A stretch of 64,000 nucleotides of DNA from Streptococcus sp. 263_SSPC (GCF_001071995.1 NZ_JVNU01000059.1:46113-110112); one strand, 5' to 3'; positions 19,625-28,814 are shown, counted from the stretch's first letter. Made by a program: numbers and translations. Notes: generated by a model not told the origin, from the sequence alone.

Positions 19625-21073
19625 TTAATATGCACGAGCAATCCAAACCGTATGAACGGCTGGTTTACCAGTTACGATACATTTTTCTTTTTTCACTGGA
19701 GCGTTAAATGGAATGTTACGAGTTGTGAAGCCAGTTTCTTCTTTGATTTTCGCTTCGCTTTCTTCTGTTCCATCCCAACCAACTAATACCCAACCAGGTA
19801 CTTCGCCAGCTTCACGTTTAGATTCGATATGAGCTTTCAACTCATCTAAAGTATCAATGTTTGTATATTCGTTAGAAGCACGCATTGCACGAGCTGTTTC
19901 TAACAGACGAACTTGCATTTTATCTAATTCAGCTAAAATTGTGTCTACTAATCCATCGAATCCAACTGCTACTTTTTCATCTAAATCACGCATTTTTGTC
20001 ATCACTTGATTGTTTTCTAAATCGCGAGGTCCGCATTCGATACGCATTGGAACGCCACGTAATTCCCACTCATTGAATTTGAATCCTGGTGAGTTATCAG
20101 TGTCGTCAATCTTCACGCGTAATCCAGCGGCTTTCAATTCTTTTTGAAGCTCTTCTAATTTTTCTAAGATAGCTGGATTTTTCTTCCATGGTCCAACTGG
20201 AATTAAGACTACTTGTGTTGGAGCTACTTTTGGAGGTAATACTAATCCTTGTTCGTCACCGTGAGTCATGATTAATGAACCGATTAAACGAGTCGATACT
20301 CCCCATGAAGTTGTATGCGCATGTACGTGTTCGTTTTCTTTTGTTAAATACTTGATGTCGAACGCTTCAGCGAATTTTGTTCCCATGTAGTGAGAAGTTC
20401 CCGCTTGAACGGCTTTACCGTCTTTCATCATCGCTTCGATTGAATAAGTATCTACCGCGCCTGCGAAACGTTCAGAAGGAGTTTTTTGTCCTTCGTAAAC
20501 TGGCACTGCTAATACGCCTTCTACAACTTCTTTGTAGATATCTAACATTCTCATTGTACGGCGACGTGCATCTTCTTCATCTGCGTGCGCTGTATGTCCT
20601 TCTTGCCATAAGAACTCTGAAGTACGTAAGAATGGTAAAGTTTTCTTTTCCCAACGGAATACGTTTGCCCATTGGTTGATTTCATATGGAAGATCACGGT
20701 ATGAATTGATCCAGTTTGAAAAAGCTGTTCCAATCATTGTTTCACTTGTTGGACGAAGCGCTAAACGTTCTTCTAATTTTTCACCAGCTGCTTCTGTCAC
20801 CCATGGTAATTCAGGAGCGAACCCTTCAATATGGTCTGCTTCTTTTGTGAAGAAGCTTTCTGGAATTAACATTGGGAAGTACGCATTACGAATGCCTTCT
20901 TCTTTGAAACGACGGTTGAATTCCTCTTGAATATGTTCCCAGATTTCATATCCGTCTGGTTTAAAAATCATACATCCACGCACTGGTGAATAATCCATTA
21001 AATCTGCTTTTTGAATGGTTTGAATATACCATTTAGAGAAATCTTCTCTTTGTAAGTTTGTTTTTTCTGCCAT
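19625..21073 (-). CDS. proS: prolyl-tRNA synthetase, archaeal/eukaryotic-type
   Basis: This class II synthetase charges tRNA-Pro. At 482 residues it is about 85 shorter than the usual bacterial ProS. Its features are those of the archaeal/eukaryotic-like group: N-terminal FSKWYIQTIQKADL, class II motifs RPTSETMI and FRWEKKTLPFLRTSEFLW, and a C-terminal domain ending in Tyr (WIARAY). There is no INS editing domain between motifs 2 and 3, so Ala-tRNA-Pro correction would have to come from another protein. A T-box leader upstream ties its expression to tRNA-Pro charging. Confidence 0.96.
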   Translation of the reverse strand: MAEKTNLQREDFSKWYIQTIQKADLMDYSPVRGCMIFKPDGYEIWEHIQEEFNRRFKEEGIRNAYFPMLIPESFFTKEADHIEGFAPELPWVTEAAGEKLEERLALRPTSETMIGTAFSNWINSYRDLPYEINQWANVFRWEKKTLPFLRTSEFLWQEGHTAHADEEDARRRTMRMLDIYKEVVEGVLAVPVYEGQKTPSERFAGAVDTYSIEAMMKDGKAVQAGTSHYMGTKFAEAFDIKYLTKENEHVHAHTTSWGVSTRLIGSLIMTHGDEQGLVLPPKVAPTQVVLIPVGPWKKNPAILEKLEELQKELKAAGLRVKIDDTDNSPGFKFNEWELRGVPMRIECGPRDLENNQVMTKMRDLDEKVAVGFDGLVDTILAELDKMQVRLLETARAMRASNEYTNIDTLDELKAHIESKREAGEVPGWVLVGWDGTEESEAKIKEETGFTTRNIPFNAPVKKEKCIVTGKPAVHTVWIARAY

Positions 21074-21104
21074 CTGCTTGACTCCTTCTTCGTTTTTTGT
21101 GAAA

Positions 21105-21316
21105 TAAAAAAAGCCACTCCCCTAAAAAGGACGAATGACTCGCGGTACCACCTTAATTACACTTACGTTGTAAATGTCTCTTTAACATTGATAACGATGA
21201 TTTCACCGGATTATTTTCATAATCACCTATTTGGTAGGTTCAGTTAAAGAGCGGGGGTTCTTTCTCAGCAATCAGAACTTTCTGTACCCATCATTTCACT
21301 TACTTTTCCATGTCCT
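21105..21316 (-). ncRNA. T-box leader of proS
   Basis: The minus strand carries the conserved T-box core AAGGTGGTACCGCG (21141-21154). The terminator stem follows: AGTCATTC with GAGTGGCT, then U7, 21105-21138. Upstream, GTTCT...AGAAC and ACCTA-CCAAA-TAGGT hairpins fit the Stem I region and its neighbours. Uncharged tRNA-Pro should pair with a specifier codon and with the T-box bulge to allow read-through into proS. Several CCN triplets lie in the Stem I area, so I could not fix the specifier. Confidence 0.92.
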
Positions 21317-21345
21317 ATCGTACTCTAAACAAGGGTGGAAAGCAA
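21317..21345 (-). promoter_or_regulatory. proS T-box promoter
   Basis: TTGCTT (21340-21345), a 17-bp spacer and TACGAT (21317-21322), placed just before the leader and just after the mazG-like gene. Confidence 0.55.
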
Positions 21346-21363
21346 GTGTTTTCTTGCTGTAAA

Positions 21364-21705
21364 CTAGTCGTATTTTGCTGTCTTTTGCAGAAACTCCGTT
21401 AAGTTCGTTGTATGGTTATATTTAATCGCGGCACTGAGGTCTTTTTCCAAGATGACTTTTTCTAAATCGATGCCATTTACTGCAGCAATTGCAACCGTAT
21501 AATGGATGACATCTGCAAGTTCTTTTCCAAGTTCAGCATGTACTTCTTCTGTAGCTCCTTCTTTTCGGCCATCTCGAATACTAATTTGCTCTGCCACTTC
21601 TCCAATTTCTTCTACTAGTTTAATAAAGAGCCCTTGGTCGGCTTTTCGATTTTTATAAACATCTGCTAAATACTCTTCATATAGTCTTACGGTTAATCCT
21701 GACAT
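21364..21705 (-). CDS. MazG-like nucleotide pyrophosphohydrolase
   Basis: This small (113-residue) all-alpha NTP-PPase probably cleaves (d)NTPs to NMPs and pyrophosphate as house-cleaning. The metal-binding pattern is visible as KLVEEIGEVAE (E-x-x-E-x-x-E-like, about residues 29-39) and ELADVIHYT (about 61-69). It is a single MazG core, unlike the two-domain E. coli MazG. It lies between ftsX and proS on the same strand with its own spacing. Its natural substrate is not clear. Confidence 0.8.
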   Translation of the reverse strand: MSGLTVRLYEEYLADVYKNRKADQGLFIKLVEEIGEVAEQISIRDGRKEGATEEVHAELGKELADVIHYTVAIAAVNGIDLEKVILEKDLSAAIKYNHTTNLTEFLQKTAKYD

Positions 21706-21765
21706 CTAATCACGCTCCAATAAAATAACCAATATTGCTATTATACATAATTTGTTTATAGACAT

Positions 21766-21793
21766 AAAGAAAAGGCGCCAAACAGCACCTTTT
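21766..21793 (-). terminator. ftsX terminator
   Basis: AAAAGGTGC pairs with GCGCCTTTT (one G-U) around TGTTTG, with U4 in the 3' arm, 14 bases after the ftsX stop codon. Confidence 0.75.
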
Positions 21794-21806
21794 CCATATT
21801 TATTAT

Positions 21807-22694
21807 CTATTTTTTCAAGAACTTTCTCATTGAAAGAACTGAACCAAACGCACCGATAAGAACACCGATGGCAACCATTCCTGCTGATACATAAATCAAG
21901 AATGGATTTGGATCGAGTAGGCTAAAGCTTGACCCAGAGAAGAAATCTGAACCACCTTTATACACCCATAGGTATACTGGCCATACTAATCCAATTGGAA
22001 TAATTGAACCGATTAATCCAATCATACCGCCTTCTAAGAAGAATGGCCAACGAATGTAAGCTTTTGTCGCCCCTACAAGGCGCATGATTTGAATTTCTGT
22101 TCTACGTGCGTAAATCGTTGCACGAATTGAATTTGAAATTAAGAACATTGCTAATGCTAATAGTCCTAAAATCACAACCGCACCGATATTACGCGCTGTA
22201 GCAACAATTCGGAATAAGTTATCCGCACGAGCTTCCCCGTAACGAACACGTGCTACGTAATCCATACCTTCGATTTCTTTTGCAATGGCACTTGTTTTTT
22301 GTGGTTCCACTGCTTTTACGTCGAACGCATTACGAAGTGGGTTTTCATCATTTTTAAATAATGATAACTCTTCCCCAAAGTTCTTTATTACGTCTTCTAA
22401 CTCTTCGTCGTTAGAACGGAAAGTAACAGACTCAACGCCATCTAAGGCTTTAATTTTTGCTTCTAATTCATCTGTTTTTGTTTGGTCAGCTGCCAAATCA
22501 ATAAACACACGTACGTTTACGTCATTTTCAATATCTGAACCGATTTTATTAACGTTGAATAGTAGTGATACGAACACCCCAACGATTAATAAGATCATTG
22601 AAACTGCAGAAATAGCACCAAATGTCATCAATCCATTTCTGAAAAGACTCTTGAAGGCGTCACGTATATGACGACCCATCGTTCTAATCTTCAT
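21807..22694 (-). CDS. ftsX: cell division ABC transporter permease FtsX
   Basis: FtsX is the membrane half of FtsEX, which switches on peptidoglycan hydrolases at the septum or sidewall through its extracellular loop. The 295-residue protein has one membrane segment near residues 25-48, a large outer loop of about 120 residues, and three more segments (about 170, 220, 265). I chose ATG 22694 (MKIRTMGRH), which overlaps the ftsE stop by 11 bp and follows GGGGGAA. A longer in-frame start at 22748 would lie deep inside ftsE. The partner hydrolase is not in the window. Confidence 0.95.
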   Translation of the reverse strand: MKIRTMGRHIRDAFKSLFRNGLMTFGAISAVSMILLIVGVFVSLLFNVNKIGSDIENDVNVRVFIDLAADQTKTDELEAKIKALDGVESVTFRSNDEELEDVIKNFGEELSLFKNDENPLRNAFDVKAVEPQKTSAIAKEIEGMDYVARVRYGEARADNLFRIVATARNIGAVVILGLLALAMFLISNSIRATIYARRTEIQIMRLVGATKAYIRWPFFLEGGMIGLIGSIIPIGLVWPVYLWVYKGGSDFFSGSSFSLLDPNPFLIYVSAGMVAIGVLIGAFGSVLSMRKFLKK

Positions 22695-23370
22695 ATCCGT
22701 ATTCCCCCTGTTCTTGGTCACGTACAATTTGACCATTCTCAATCGCAATTACACGATGCTTTTTCTCGTTAACGATTTGGCTATTGTGTGTTGCCATTAC
22801 GATTGTTGTTCCTTGTTCATTGATACGCTCAAGGATATCCATGATTTCCATAGAAGTATCTGGGTCAAGGTTCCCTGTTGGCTCATCGGCAATAAGGATA
22901 CCCGGTGTATTTACGATTGCACGGGCAATCGCTACACGTTGTTGTTCCCCACCAGATAATTCATTTGGGAAATTATCGACACAGTGTTTTAGATTTACTA
23001 ACTCTAAAACCTCTTGTACACGGCGTTTGATTTCACGAGGAGATTTTTCAATTACCTCCATAGCATATGCTACGTTTTCGTATACTGTTTTATTTTGTAA
23101 AAGTTTAAAGTCTTGGAAGACAACTCCTACATAACGGCGTAGGAACGGAATTTGACGATCTTTAATTTTCATCAAATCATATTTACCTATACGAATTCTA
23201 CCTTTTGTCGCTTTTTCTTCGCGATACATCATTTTAATGAAAGTTGATTTACCTGCACCAGAAGGCCCTACTACATAAACGAACTCTCCATCATTAATTT
23301 GGATAGATAAATTATTAATAGCAGTGATTCCTTTATTATATTTCTTAGTTACATTCATCATTTCAATCAT
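22684..23370 (-). CDS. ftsE: cell division ATP-binding protein FtsE
   Basis: FtsE is the cytoplasmic ATPase that drives FtsX. The 228-residue ABC domain shows Walker A GPSGAGKST (about residues 36-44), the Q-loop VFQDFKLL, the signature ELSGGEQQR, Walker B ILIADEPTGNLD and the H-loop ATHN. It is translationally coupled to ftsX by an overlap. Upstream lies an extended -10 promoter and then the hairpin array at 23.5-23.9 kb, so ftsEX is separate from prfB even though all share one strand. Confidence 0.97.
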   Translation of the reverse strand: MIEMMNVTKKYNKGITAINNLSIQINDGEFVYVVGPSGAGKSTFIKMMYREEKATKGRIRIGKYDLMKIKDRQIPFLRRYVGVVFQDFKLLQNKTVYENVAYAMEVIEKSPREIKRRVQEVLELVNLKHCVDNFPNELSGGEQQRVAIARAIVNTPGILIADEPTGNLDPDTSMEIMDILERINEQGTTIVMATHNSQIVNEKKHRVIAIENGQIVRDQEQGEYGYED

Positions 23371-23413
23371 AAACTCACCAGCTTTCTAATCCTTCGATAT
23401 TTTAATCCTCCCT

Positions 23414-23422
23414 ATTATAGCA
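23414..23422 (-). promoter_or_regulatory. ftsEX extended -10 promoter
   Basis: TGCTATAAT on the minus strand (TGn plus consensus -10), 44 bp before the ftsE start. No good -35 box is visible at 16-18 bp, which an extended -10 can tolerate. Confidence 0.6.
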
Positions 23423-23468
23423 CCCGAATATTACAACCCCTTCACATAAGATTACAGAAATATTAAAA

Positions 23469-23853
23469 TCAGGATACGAGGGCGAACGCTCAGGGACGAA
23501 TCATTGGAAACAAACACCGCAAGGGACTTGGAACAAGTCGTGCGGATGTTTGTTGAAATGGACGTTGGCCCTGTGAGCCCGAGTTCAACTTCAGGATACG
23601 AGGAAAAGCGGTTAGAAACGGACCACTGGACCGGAGCGACGTAAAGAACGTGAAACGTTCTGCGGACGACTCCGGGAAGTGGACGCCGTTTCTGCTTTTC
23701 CGAGTTCAACTACTCAGGATACGAGGGAGAGAGACAGAAGCCAGGAATAACCTCACAGTGTGAGGTTATTCCGCTTCGTCGTCTCTCCCCCACACAGTTT
23801 ATTAGACTTTCTTGAATCACGAGTGATGAAAAGAAAGTCAATAAACCACTGTG
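23469..23853. ncRNA. array of four long hairpins, candidate structured RNA
   Basis: Four hairpins follow one another: 23480-23580, 23602-23701, 23725-23789 and 23793-23853. The first three are each preceded by TCAGGATACGAG, and hairpins 1 and 2 are each followed by CCGAGTTCAACT. Hairpins 1 and 2 also share internal-loop motifs: CAYTGGA on the 5' side, GAARTGGACG on the 3' side, GCGGA after the apical stem, and a GAA apical loop. The helices between these motifs differ in sequence but all pair, for example AACAAACA/TGTTTGTT against CCGGAG/CTCCGG. The stretch looks richer in G+C than its surroundings. The direction of transcription is unknown, and I do not recognise the class. Confidence 0.75.
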
Positions 23854-23950
23854 CCTATATTAATAAGCTTTTCTCCTGCGTTATAACGGAAGTTTCATCC
23901 CATAATAATACAGATAATTAAAATGAACTTAAAACAATTTGCCTTGCAAT

Positions 23951-23980
23951 AGTAAAACACCTAGCTCTCACTAGGTGTTT
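23951..23980 (-). terminator. prfB terminator
   Basis: AAACACCTAG pairs perfectly with CTAGGTGTTT around a 6-nt loop, seven bases after the prfB stop codon. The U-tract is short. Confidence 0.75.
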
Positions 23981-23987
23981 CCTACTA

Positions 23988-25110
23988 TTATTCTTCAGTT
24001 GTTTTCGCTCCCTCAAGCGTCCATTTTAAGTACGCATCCATAAACGGATCCAAATCTCCGTCCATAACTGCTCCAATGTTTCCAGTCTCATATCCAGAAC
24101 GTAAATCTTTTACCATTGAATATGGATGGAACACATAGTTACGAATTTGAGAACCCCAGGCGATATCTTTTTGCTCACCACGGATTGCCGCCAATTCTGC
24201 CGCCTTCTTCTCTTCTTCTAATTGGAATAATTTTGCCTTCAACATCGCCATCGCTTGGTCTCTGTTTTTAAATTGAGAACGTTGCGCCTGACTCTGCGTC
24301 ACAATTCCCGTTGGAATATGAGTAATACGCACCGCAGAAGACGTCTTATTAATATGTTGTCCACCGGCACCACTTGCACGGTACACGTCGATTTTCAAAT
24401 CATCTGGGTTAATTTCAATATCAATATCTCCGTCCATTTGCGGAACAACATCCACTGAACAGAATGACGTATGACGTTTCCCAGCCGCGTCAAACGGAGA
24501 AATACGAACGAGACGATGCACGCCTTTTTCAGAACGTAAATACCCGTATGCATTTAACCCTTCAATCGACAAGGTTACAGATTTAATCCCTGCTTCGTCC
24601 CCGTCTTGATAGTCCACTGTTTCAACTCGGTAGCCATGTTTTTCAGCCCAACGCATATACATACGCAGTAGCATGCTTCCCCAGTCTTGCGATTCCGTAC
24701 CCCCAGCACCTGGATGGATTTCTAAAATCGCACTGTTCTTATCATGAGGACCGTTTAGTAACATACTTAATTCGTACTGTTGCAAGTCCTTCTCTAGAGC
24801 CCCAATCGCTTCAACGATTTCTCCATGCACTTCGTCATCCGGCTCTTCTTTATACATTTCAAATAACAAACTAGTTTCTTCCAATGATAATTCCATTTTA
24901 TGGAAAGTATCATAGATAGCCTTTAATTCATTATTCTTTTGAATGACTTGATTCGCTTTTTCGCTATCATCCCAAAATGATGGTTCAGACATCTCTTGCT
25001 CATAGGCTGCGATATCTTCTTCTAAGCGATCTAAGTCAAAGAGACCTCCTATAACTGATGATTTGTTCGTTCATGGCTTCAAGCGCATTTCTAATTTCAC
25101 TAATTTCCAT
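23988..25110 (-). CDS. prfB: peptide chain release factor 2 (programmed +1 frameshift)
   Basis: RF2 ends translation at UGA and UAA. The gene starts at ATG 25110. After 24 codons it meets an in-frame TGA (25036-25038) and continues in the +1 frame as D-L-D-R-L, so the full protein is about 373 residues. The second frame shows SPFDAAGKRHTSF, which includes the UGA-recognising SPF tripeptide, and the catalytic GGQ in SGAGGQHINKTSS. It lies 66 bp downstream of secA, as in many Firmicutes. The frameshift makes RF2 regulate its own level. Confidence 0.96.
25036..25050 (-). promoter_or_regulatory. prfB frameshift site
   Basis: On the minus strand an internal Shine-Dalgarno AGGAGG (25045-25050) is followed by TCT CTT TGA C. 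The slippery CTT and the slow TGA match the classic RF2 +1 recoding site. Confidence 0.95.
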
Positions 25111-25125
25111 ACTGACCTCTTTCTA

Positions 25126-25152
25126 AAAGAAAACGGCGAAATGCTTCGCCGT
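25126..25152 (-). terminator. secA-prfB intergenic hairpin
   Basis: ACGGCGAA pairs perfectly with TTCGCCGT around a 4-nt loop and is followed by TTTCTTTT, 24 bases after the secA stop codon. Since prfB starts only 16 bases later, read-through or a promoter inside secA must supply prfB. Confidence 0.7.
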
Positions 25153-25176
25153 CTCCCTTTGTTATTAAGCTTTTTC

Positions 25177-27609
25177 TCAATCTTCTTCAGAAATTCTGTC
25201 ATGACCTGTAGCCACTACACTACGAACTCCTTGTACTTGTTCACGTTGTAAGTTTTGACGAATTTGAGATTTCATCAAGATACGTGTTACATCATAGTCG
25301 ATTGCAGCAATCATTTGTTGGAATCGTTCGTAACCTTCTGTTTGGTACTCAGTTAATGGATCGATTTGAGCGTATCCACGTAAACCAACGCTTTGACGTA
25401 ATTGGTCCATATCATCGATGTGATCTGTCCACTTACGGTCAACCACGCGTAGGATAACTACTTTTTCGAACTCAAGCATTTGATTGTCGCCATTCAATTG
25501 CTCTTGTTTTTCCTTGTAGATTTCCATTGCTTTTTCGTTTAAGATTCCTTCGATTTCAGCAGCTGTTTTGCCTTCTAAATCGCTAATTGAAAGTTCATCT
25601 GGAGCACAGATTGAGTTGTGAGCAAAGTCCACAATTCCTTCTAAGTTCCAATCTTTTTGATCTGTCAATGTATGACTTTCCACAACGCGGTGAATTGTAC
25701 GACGGATCATACCTTTCGTTACTTTTTCAAGTGATTTTTCTTCGTTAATAATTTGTAGACGTTGTGAGTAGATGATTTCACGTTGTTCACGCATAACCTC
25801 ATCGTACTCTAGGACGCTTTTACGAGTATCGTAGTTGTTCCCTTCAACACGTTTTTGTGAAGATTCTACTTGTCTTGTTAACATCTTGCTTTGGATGAAG
25901 TTATCGTCGCCCTCATCTGTTATATTTAGACGTTCCCAGATTGCTTGCATTTTTTCTCCACCGAAACGTTTCATCAAATCATCTTCTAATGATAGGTAGA
26001 ATTGCGTTGCACCTGGATCCCCTTGACGTCCACTACGTCCACGTAATTGGTTATCGATACGACGGCTTTCGTGACGTTCTGTACCAATAACGCAAAGTCC
26101 ACCAAGTTCTTTCACGCCTTTACCAAGCTTGATGTCAGTACCACGTCCAGCCATGTTTGTCGCGATTGTTACAGCACCACGTTGACCTGCTGACATGATA
26201 ATTTCTGCTTCTTTAAAGTGGTTTTTCGCATTTAATACTTCGTGCGGAATCCCTTCTGCGCGTAGTAAGTTAGATAGCAATTCACTTGTTTCAACGGCAA
26301 CCGTACCGACAAGGATTGGTTGACCTGCTTCATGACGTTGTTTGATATCTTGAACCACCGCACGGAATTTACTACGTAATGATGGGTAGATTAAATCGTG
26401 ACCATCGATACGTTGTACAGGACGGTTTGTTGGAATCGCAATAACGTTCATGTTGTAGATTTCTCTGAATTCTTCTTCTTCAGTCTTCGCAGTACCTGTC
26501 ATCCCTGACAATTTACGATACATACGGAAGTAGTTTTGGTAAGTGATTGTCGCCATTGTCTTAGACTCGTTTTCAACTTCAACGCCTTCTTTAGCTTCAA
26601 TCGCTTGGTGAAGACCATCTGAGTAACGACGACCTTCCATGATACGTCCAGTAAATCCATCAACGATTTTAACTTTACCTTCATCCACCACATAGTCGAT
26701 GTCGCGTAACATAATGTAGTTCGCACGTAACGCTTGGTCGATATGGTGAACAAGCGCTGAGTTATCCACGTCATAAAGGTTTGGTAAGCGGAATGTTTGT
26801 TCAGCTTTGTTTATCCCTTCATCTGTTAATGAGATTGTTTTAGAAGTTAAGTCGATTGTGTAATCTTCTTCCTCTTTTAATCCTTTAACAAACATATCTG
26901 CACGTTGGTATAACACTGTTGATTTTTCAGCTTGTCCTGAAATAATCAACGGAGTACGCGCTTCGTCGATTAAGATTGAGTCTGTTTCATCGACAACTGC
27001 GTAGTTCAATGGACGTTGTACCATTTGTGATTTGTAAACCACCATGTTATCACGTAAGTAGTCAAATCCTAATTCACTGTTTGTGCTATATGTGATGTCT
27101 GCTGCATATGCTGCACGTTTTTCTTCTGAAGACATTCCTGTTAAGTTTAACCCTACAGTTAGTCCTAAGAAGTTGTATAACTCACCCATTTCGCGCGCGT
27201 CACGAGTTGCTAAGTATTCGTTAACGGTAACTACGTGAACACCGTCACCTGATAATGCGTTTAAGTATACAGGCATTGTCGCTGTTAAAGTTTTACCTTC
27301 ACCAGTACGCATTTCCGCAATGTTACCATCATGAAGTGTAATCCCACCCATGATTTGAACTTTATATGGGAATAAGCCTAATACACGTTTAGCCCCTTCA
27401 CGTACTAACGCGAATGCTTCAGGAAGAAGTGCATCCAGAGACTCTCCTTGAGCATATCTTGCTTTATATTCTTCTGTTTTTACTGGAAAATCAGCATCTT
27501 CTAATGCAGCCATTTGAGATTCTAACGCAATTACTTTATCCGCTAGTTTTCCTAAACGACGTAATTCACGCTTATCATTTTCAACTAACTGTCTCAAAAA
27601 ATTTGCCAT
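25177..27609 (-). CDS. secA: preprotein translocase ATPase SecA
   Basis: SecA is the cytoplasmic motor that pushes preproteins through SecYEG. The 810-residue protein has Walker [12 protein letters not shown] (about residues 100-110), the DEAD-like box [14 protein letters not shown], motif [15 protein letters not shown] and the helical scaffold. It ends [13 protein letters not shown], without the C-terminal CxCxSGx8C(H/C) zinc motif found in many SecA proteins. secG is at 46.4 kb. The leader has a perfect ATAGGTG/CACCTAT hairpin (27684-27702) but no clear regulatory motif. Confidence 0.98.
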   Translation of the reverse strand: MANFLRQLVENDKRELRRLGKLADKVIALESQMAALEDADFPVKTEEYKARYAQGESLDALLPEAFALVREGAKRVLGLFPYKVQIMGGITLHDGNIAEMRTGEGKTLTATMPVYLNALSGDGVHVVTVNEYLATRDAREMGELYNFLGLTVGLNLTGMSSEEKRAAYAADITYSTNSELGFDYLRDNMVVYKSQMVQRPLNYAVVDETDSILIDEARTPLIISGQAEKSTVLYQRADMFVKGLKEEEDYTIDLTSKTISLTDEGINKAEQTFRLPNLYDVDNSALVHHIDQALRANYIMLRDIDYVVDEGKVKIVDGFTGRIMEGRRYSDGLHQAIEAKEGVEVENESKTMATITYQNYFRMYRKLSGMTGTAKTEEEEFREIYNMNVIAIPTNRPVQRIDGHDLIYPSLRSKFRAVVQDIKQRHEAGQPILVGTVAVETSELLSNLLRAEGIPHEVLNAKNHFKEAEIIMSAGQRGAVTIATNMAGRGTDIKLGKGVKELGGLCVIGTERHESRRIDNQLRGRSGRQGDPGATQFYLSLEDDLMKRFGGEKMQAIWERLNITDEGDDNFIQSKMLTRQVESSQKRVEGNNYDTRKSVLEYDEVMREQREIIYSQRLQIINEEKSLEKVTKGMIRRTIHRVVESHTLTDQKDWNLEGIVDFAHNSICAPDELSISDLEGKTAAEIEGILNEKAMEIYKEKQEQLNGDNQMLEFEKVVILRVVDRKWTDHIDDMDQLRQSVGLRGYAQIDPLTEYQTEGYERFQQMIAAIDYDVTRILMKSQIRQNLQREQVQGVRSVVATGHDRISEED

Positions 27610-27745
27610 TTAATTAACTCCTTTTTTCTTTTCACCACTATTTTTAAATCGGTGAACATTTTAAATCTCATAAAAATACTACAAATAGGTGGCCACACCT
27701 ATTGCATCTTATTTATTTTACCATTGTTTAGCTAATTAGGAAAGC

Positions 27746-27774
27746 AAAAAAAGGCGACTTTTTTCAAAGTCACC
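27746..27774 (-). terminator. second terminator downstream of hpf
   Basis: GGTGACTTT pairs with AAAGTCGCC (one G-U) around GAAA, followed by U7. It lies 115 nt beyond the first hpf terminator, so it may serve as a backup or end a small transcript of its own. Confidence 0.8.
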
Positions 27775-27888
27775 CGTTTTTTTTACAATTTTACGTCAAA
27801 GAAACCCAATTTCCTATCCAAACGGAAAGTTATTTATGCTTTAACTCCGTTTTTTGTCGCGAAAATCAGCACCATTTCTGTTCACAAC

Positions 27889-27915
27889 AAAAAAGGTGGC
27901 TTTTTCAAGCCACCT
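27889..27915 (-). terminator. hpf terminator
   Basis: AGGTGGCTT-GAAA-AAGCCACCT is a perfect stem followed by a U-run, nine bases after the hpf stop codon. Between it and the next terminator (27777-27888) I see no gene. Confidence 0.9.
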
Positions 27916-27924
27916 AAAATTTTA

Positions 27925-28467
27925 TTAATTTGTTTCAATCAAACCATATTTTCCATCTTTACGACGATAAACAATGTTTGTTTCGTTCGTTTCAGCATCT
28001 TGGTAGATAAAGAAGTTATGTCCTAACATGTTCATTTGAAGAACAGCTTCTTCGCTATCCATTGGCTTCAAATCAATTCGTTTTGTACGAACGATTTCTA
28101 ATCCTGTTTCCTCCTCTTCAGGCGCTTCTGGAAGTGGTGGTAACACAACATCGAATCCTTTTTCGCGAGATTTACGATTGATTTTTGTTTTATGTTTACG
28201 AACTTGTCTTTCAAGTTTATCGACTACCAAGTCAATACTTCCATATAAATCAATTGAAGTTTCCTCGGCACGTAGAACTAAATAAGGAAGTGGGATCGTA
28301 ACCTCAACTTTTGCAGTCTTTTCAGCGTAGACTTTCAAGTTGACATATACAGTCGCATTAGCAACGTCAGTAAAGTATTTTTCTAATTTGCTAATTTTCT
28401 TTTCAGCGTATTGACGAATCGCTTCTGTGACCTCAATATTTTCTCCACGGATATTATATTTAAACAT
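27925..28467 (-). CDS. hpf: ribosome hibernation promoting factor, long form
   Basis: Long HPF binds the 30S subunit and pairs 70S ribosomes into inactive 100S dimers in stationary phase. The 180-residue protein has the N-terminal S30AE domain (residues 1-105, GENIEVTEAIRQYAEKK) and a C-terminal dimerisation domain (about 125-180, DSEEAVLQMNMLGHNFFIY). I chose ATG 28467 after GGGGAGAG; an in-frame ATG six codons earlier overlaps that site. Its promoter is strong (28559-28587). A poor CcpA-like box lies at the -35 region. Confidence 0.96.
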   Translation of the reverse strand: MFKYNIRGENIEVTEAIRQYAEKKISKLEKYFTDVANATVYVNLKVYAEKTAKVEVTIPLPYLVLRAEETSIDLYGSIDLVVDKLERQVRKHKTKINRKSREKGFDVVLPPLPEAPEEEETGLEIVRTKRIDLKPMDSEEAVLQMNMLGHNFFIYQDAETNETNIVYRRKDGKYGLIETN

Positions 28468-28558
28468 AATACTCTCCCCTTTCATCTGGAAAACCAGATT
28501 TGAAGAAATACCCTAAGGACCACTCTTAGGAATTGCTTCGTTTGATTTCTATAGTTTT

Positions 28559-28587
28559 ATTATAAAGCATGCACAGGGGTTTTACAA
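28559..28587 (-). promoter_or_regulatory. hpf promoter
   Basis: TTGTAA (28582-28587), a 17-bp spacer and TATAAT (28559-28564). TGAAAACGGTTGTA over the -35 box matches 12 of 14 positions of a cre site. The 92-nt leader has ATCTGG-TTTT-CCAGAT and CCTAAG/CTTAGG hairpins. The rest of the spacer up to the gldA promoter (28588-28814) shows nothing I recognise. Confidence 0.75.
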
Positions 28588-28814
28588 CCGTTTTCAAGAA
28601 TTCTTTCATTAAGAATTGTTAAGGAAAAACGGTATTTTTGAGGACTTTTCTTTGGAGATATTTTGTTTTCATAAGATGAAAAATCATACACCATTGAAGA
28701 TTAGAATCATTCCCAACAAGAATCCCCTATCCCAAAAATCTCCTCATCCCCAGTAATAATTGTCCCTTTTCTAGAAAGTCTTAGATTCCTAGTTAAAACA
28801 ACACAGAATCTCCA

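Noticed and set aside
23452..23709. Open frame of 85 codons on the minus strand across the first two hairpins
   Set aside because: No ribosome binding site and no recognisable protein features. The duplicated hairpin structure accounts for the sequence.
23580..23725. Integron attC-like sites in the linkers (GTTGAAC-like core)
   Set aside because: The core-like match is a short palindrome and no integrase or gene cassettes are present.
23469..23853. CRISPR array
   Set aside because: The shared linkers are only two or three in number, and the intervals are self-pairing hairpins rather than unique spacers. No cas genes are nearby.
24992..25110. prfB as a pseudogene or as starting at 24992
   Set aside because: The in-frame TGA lies in a textbook recoding site, so the gene is full length.
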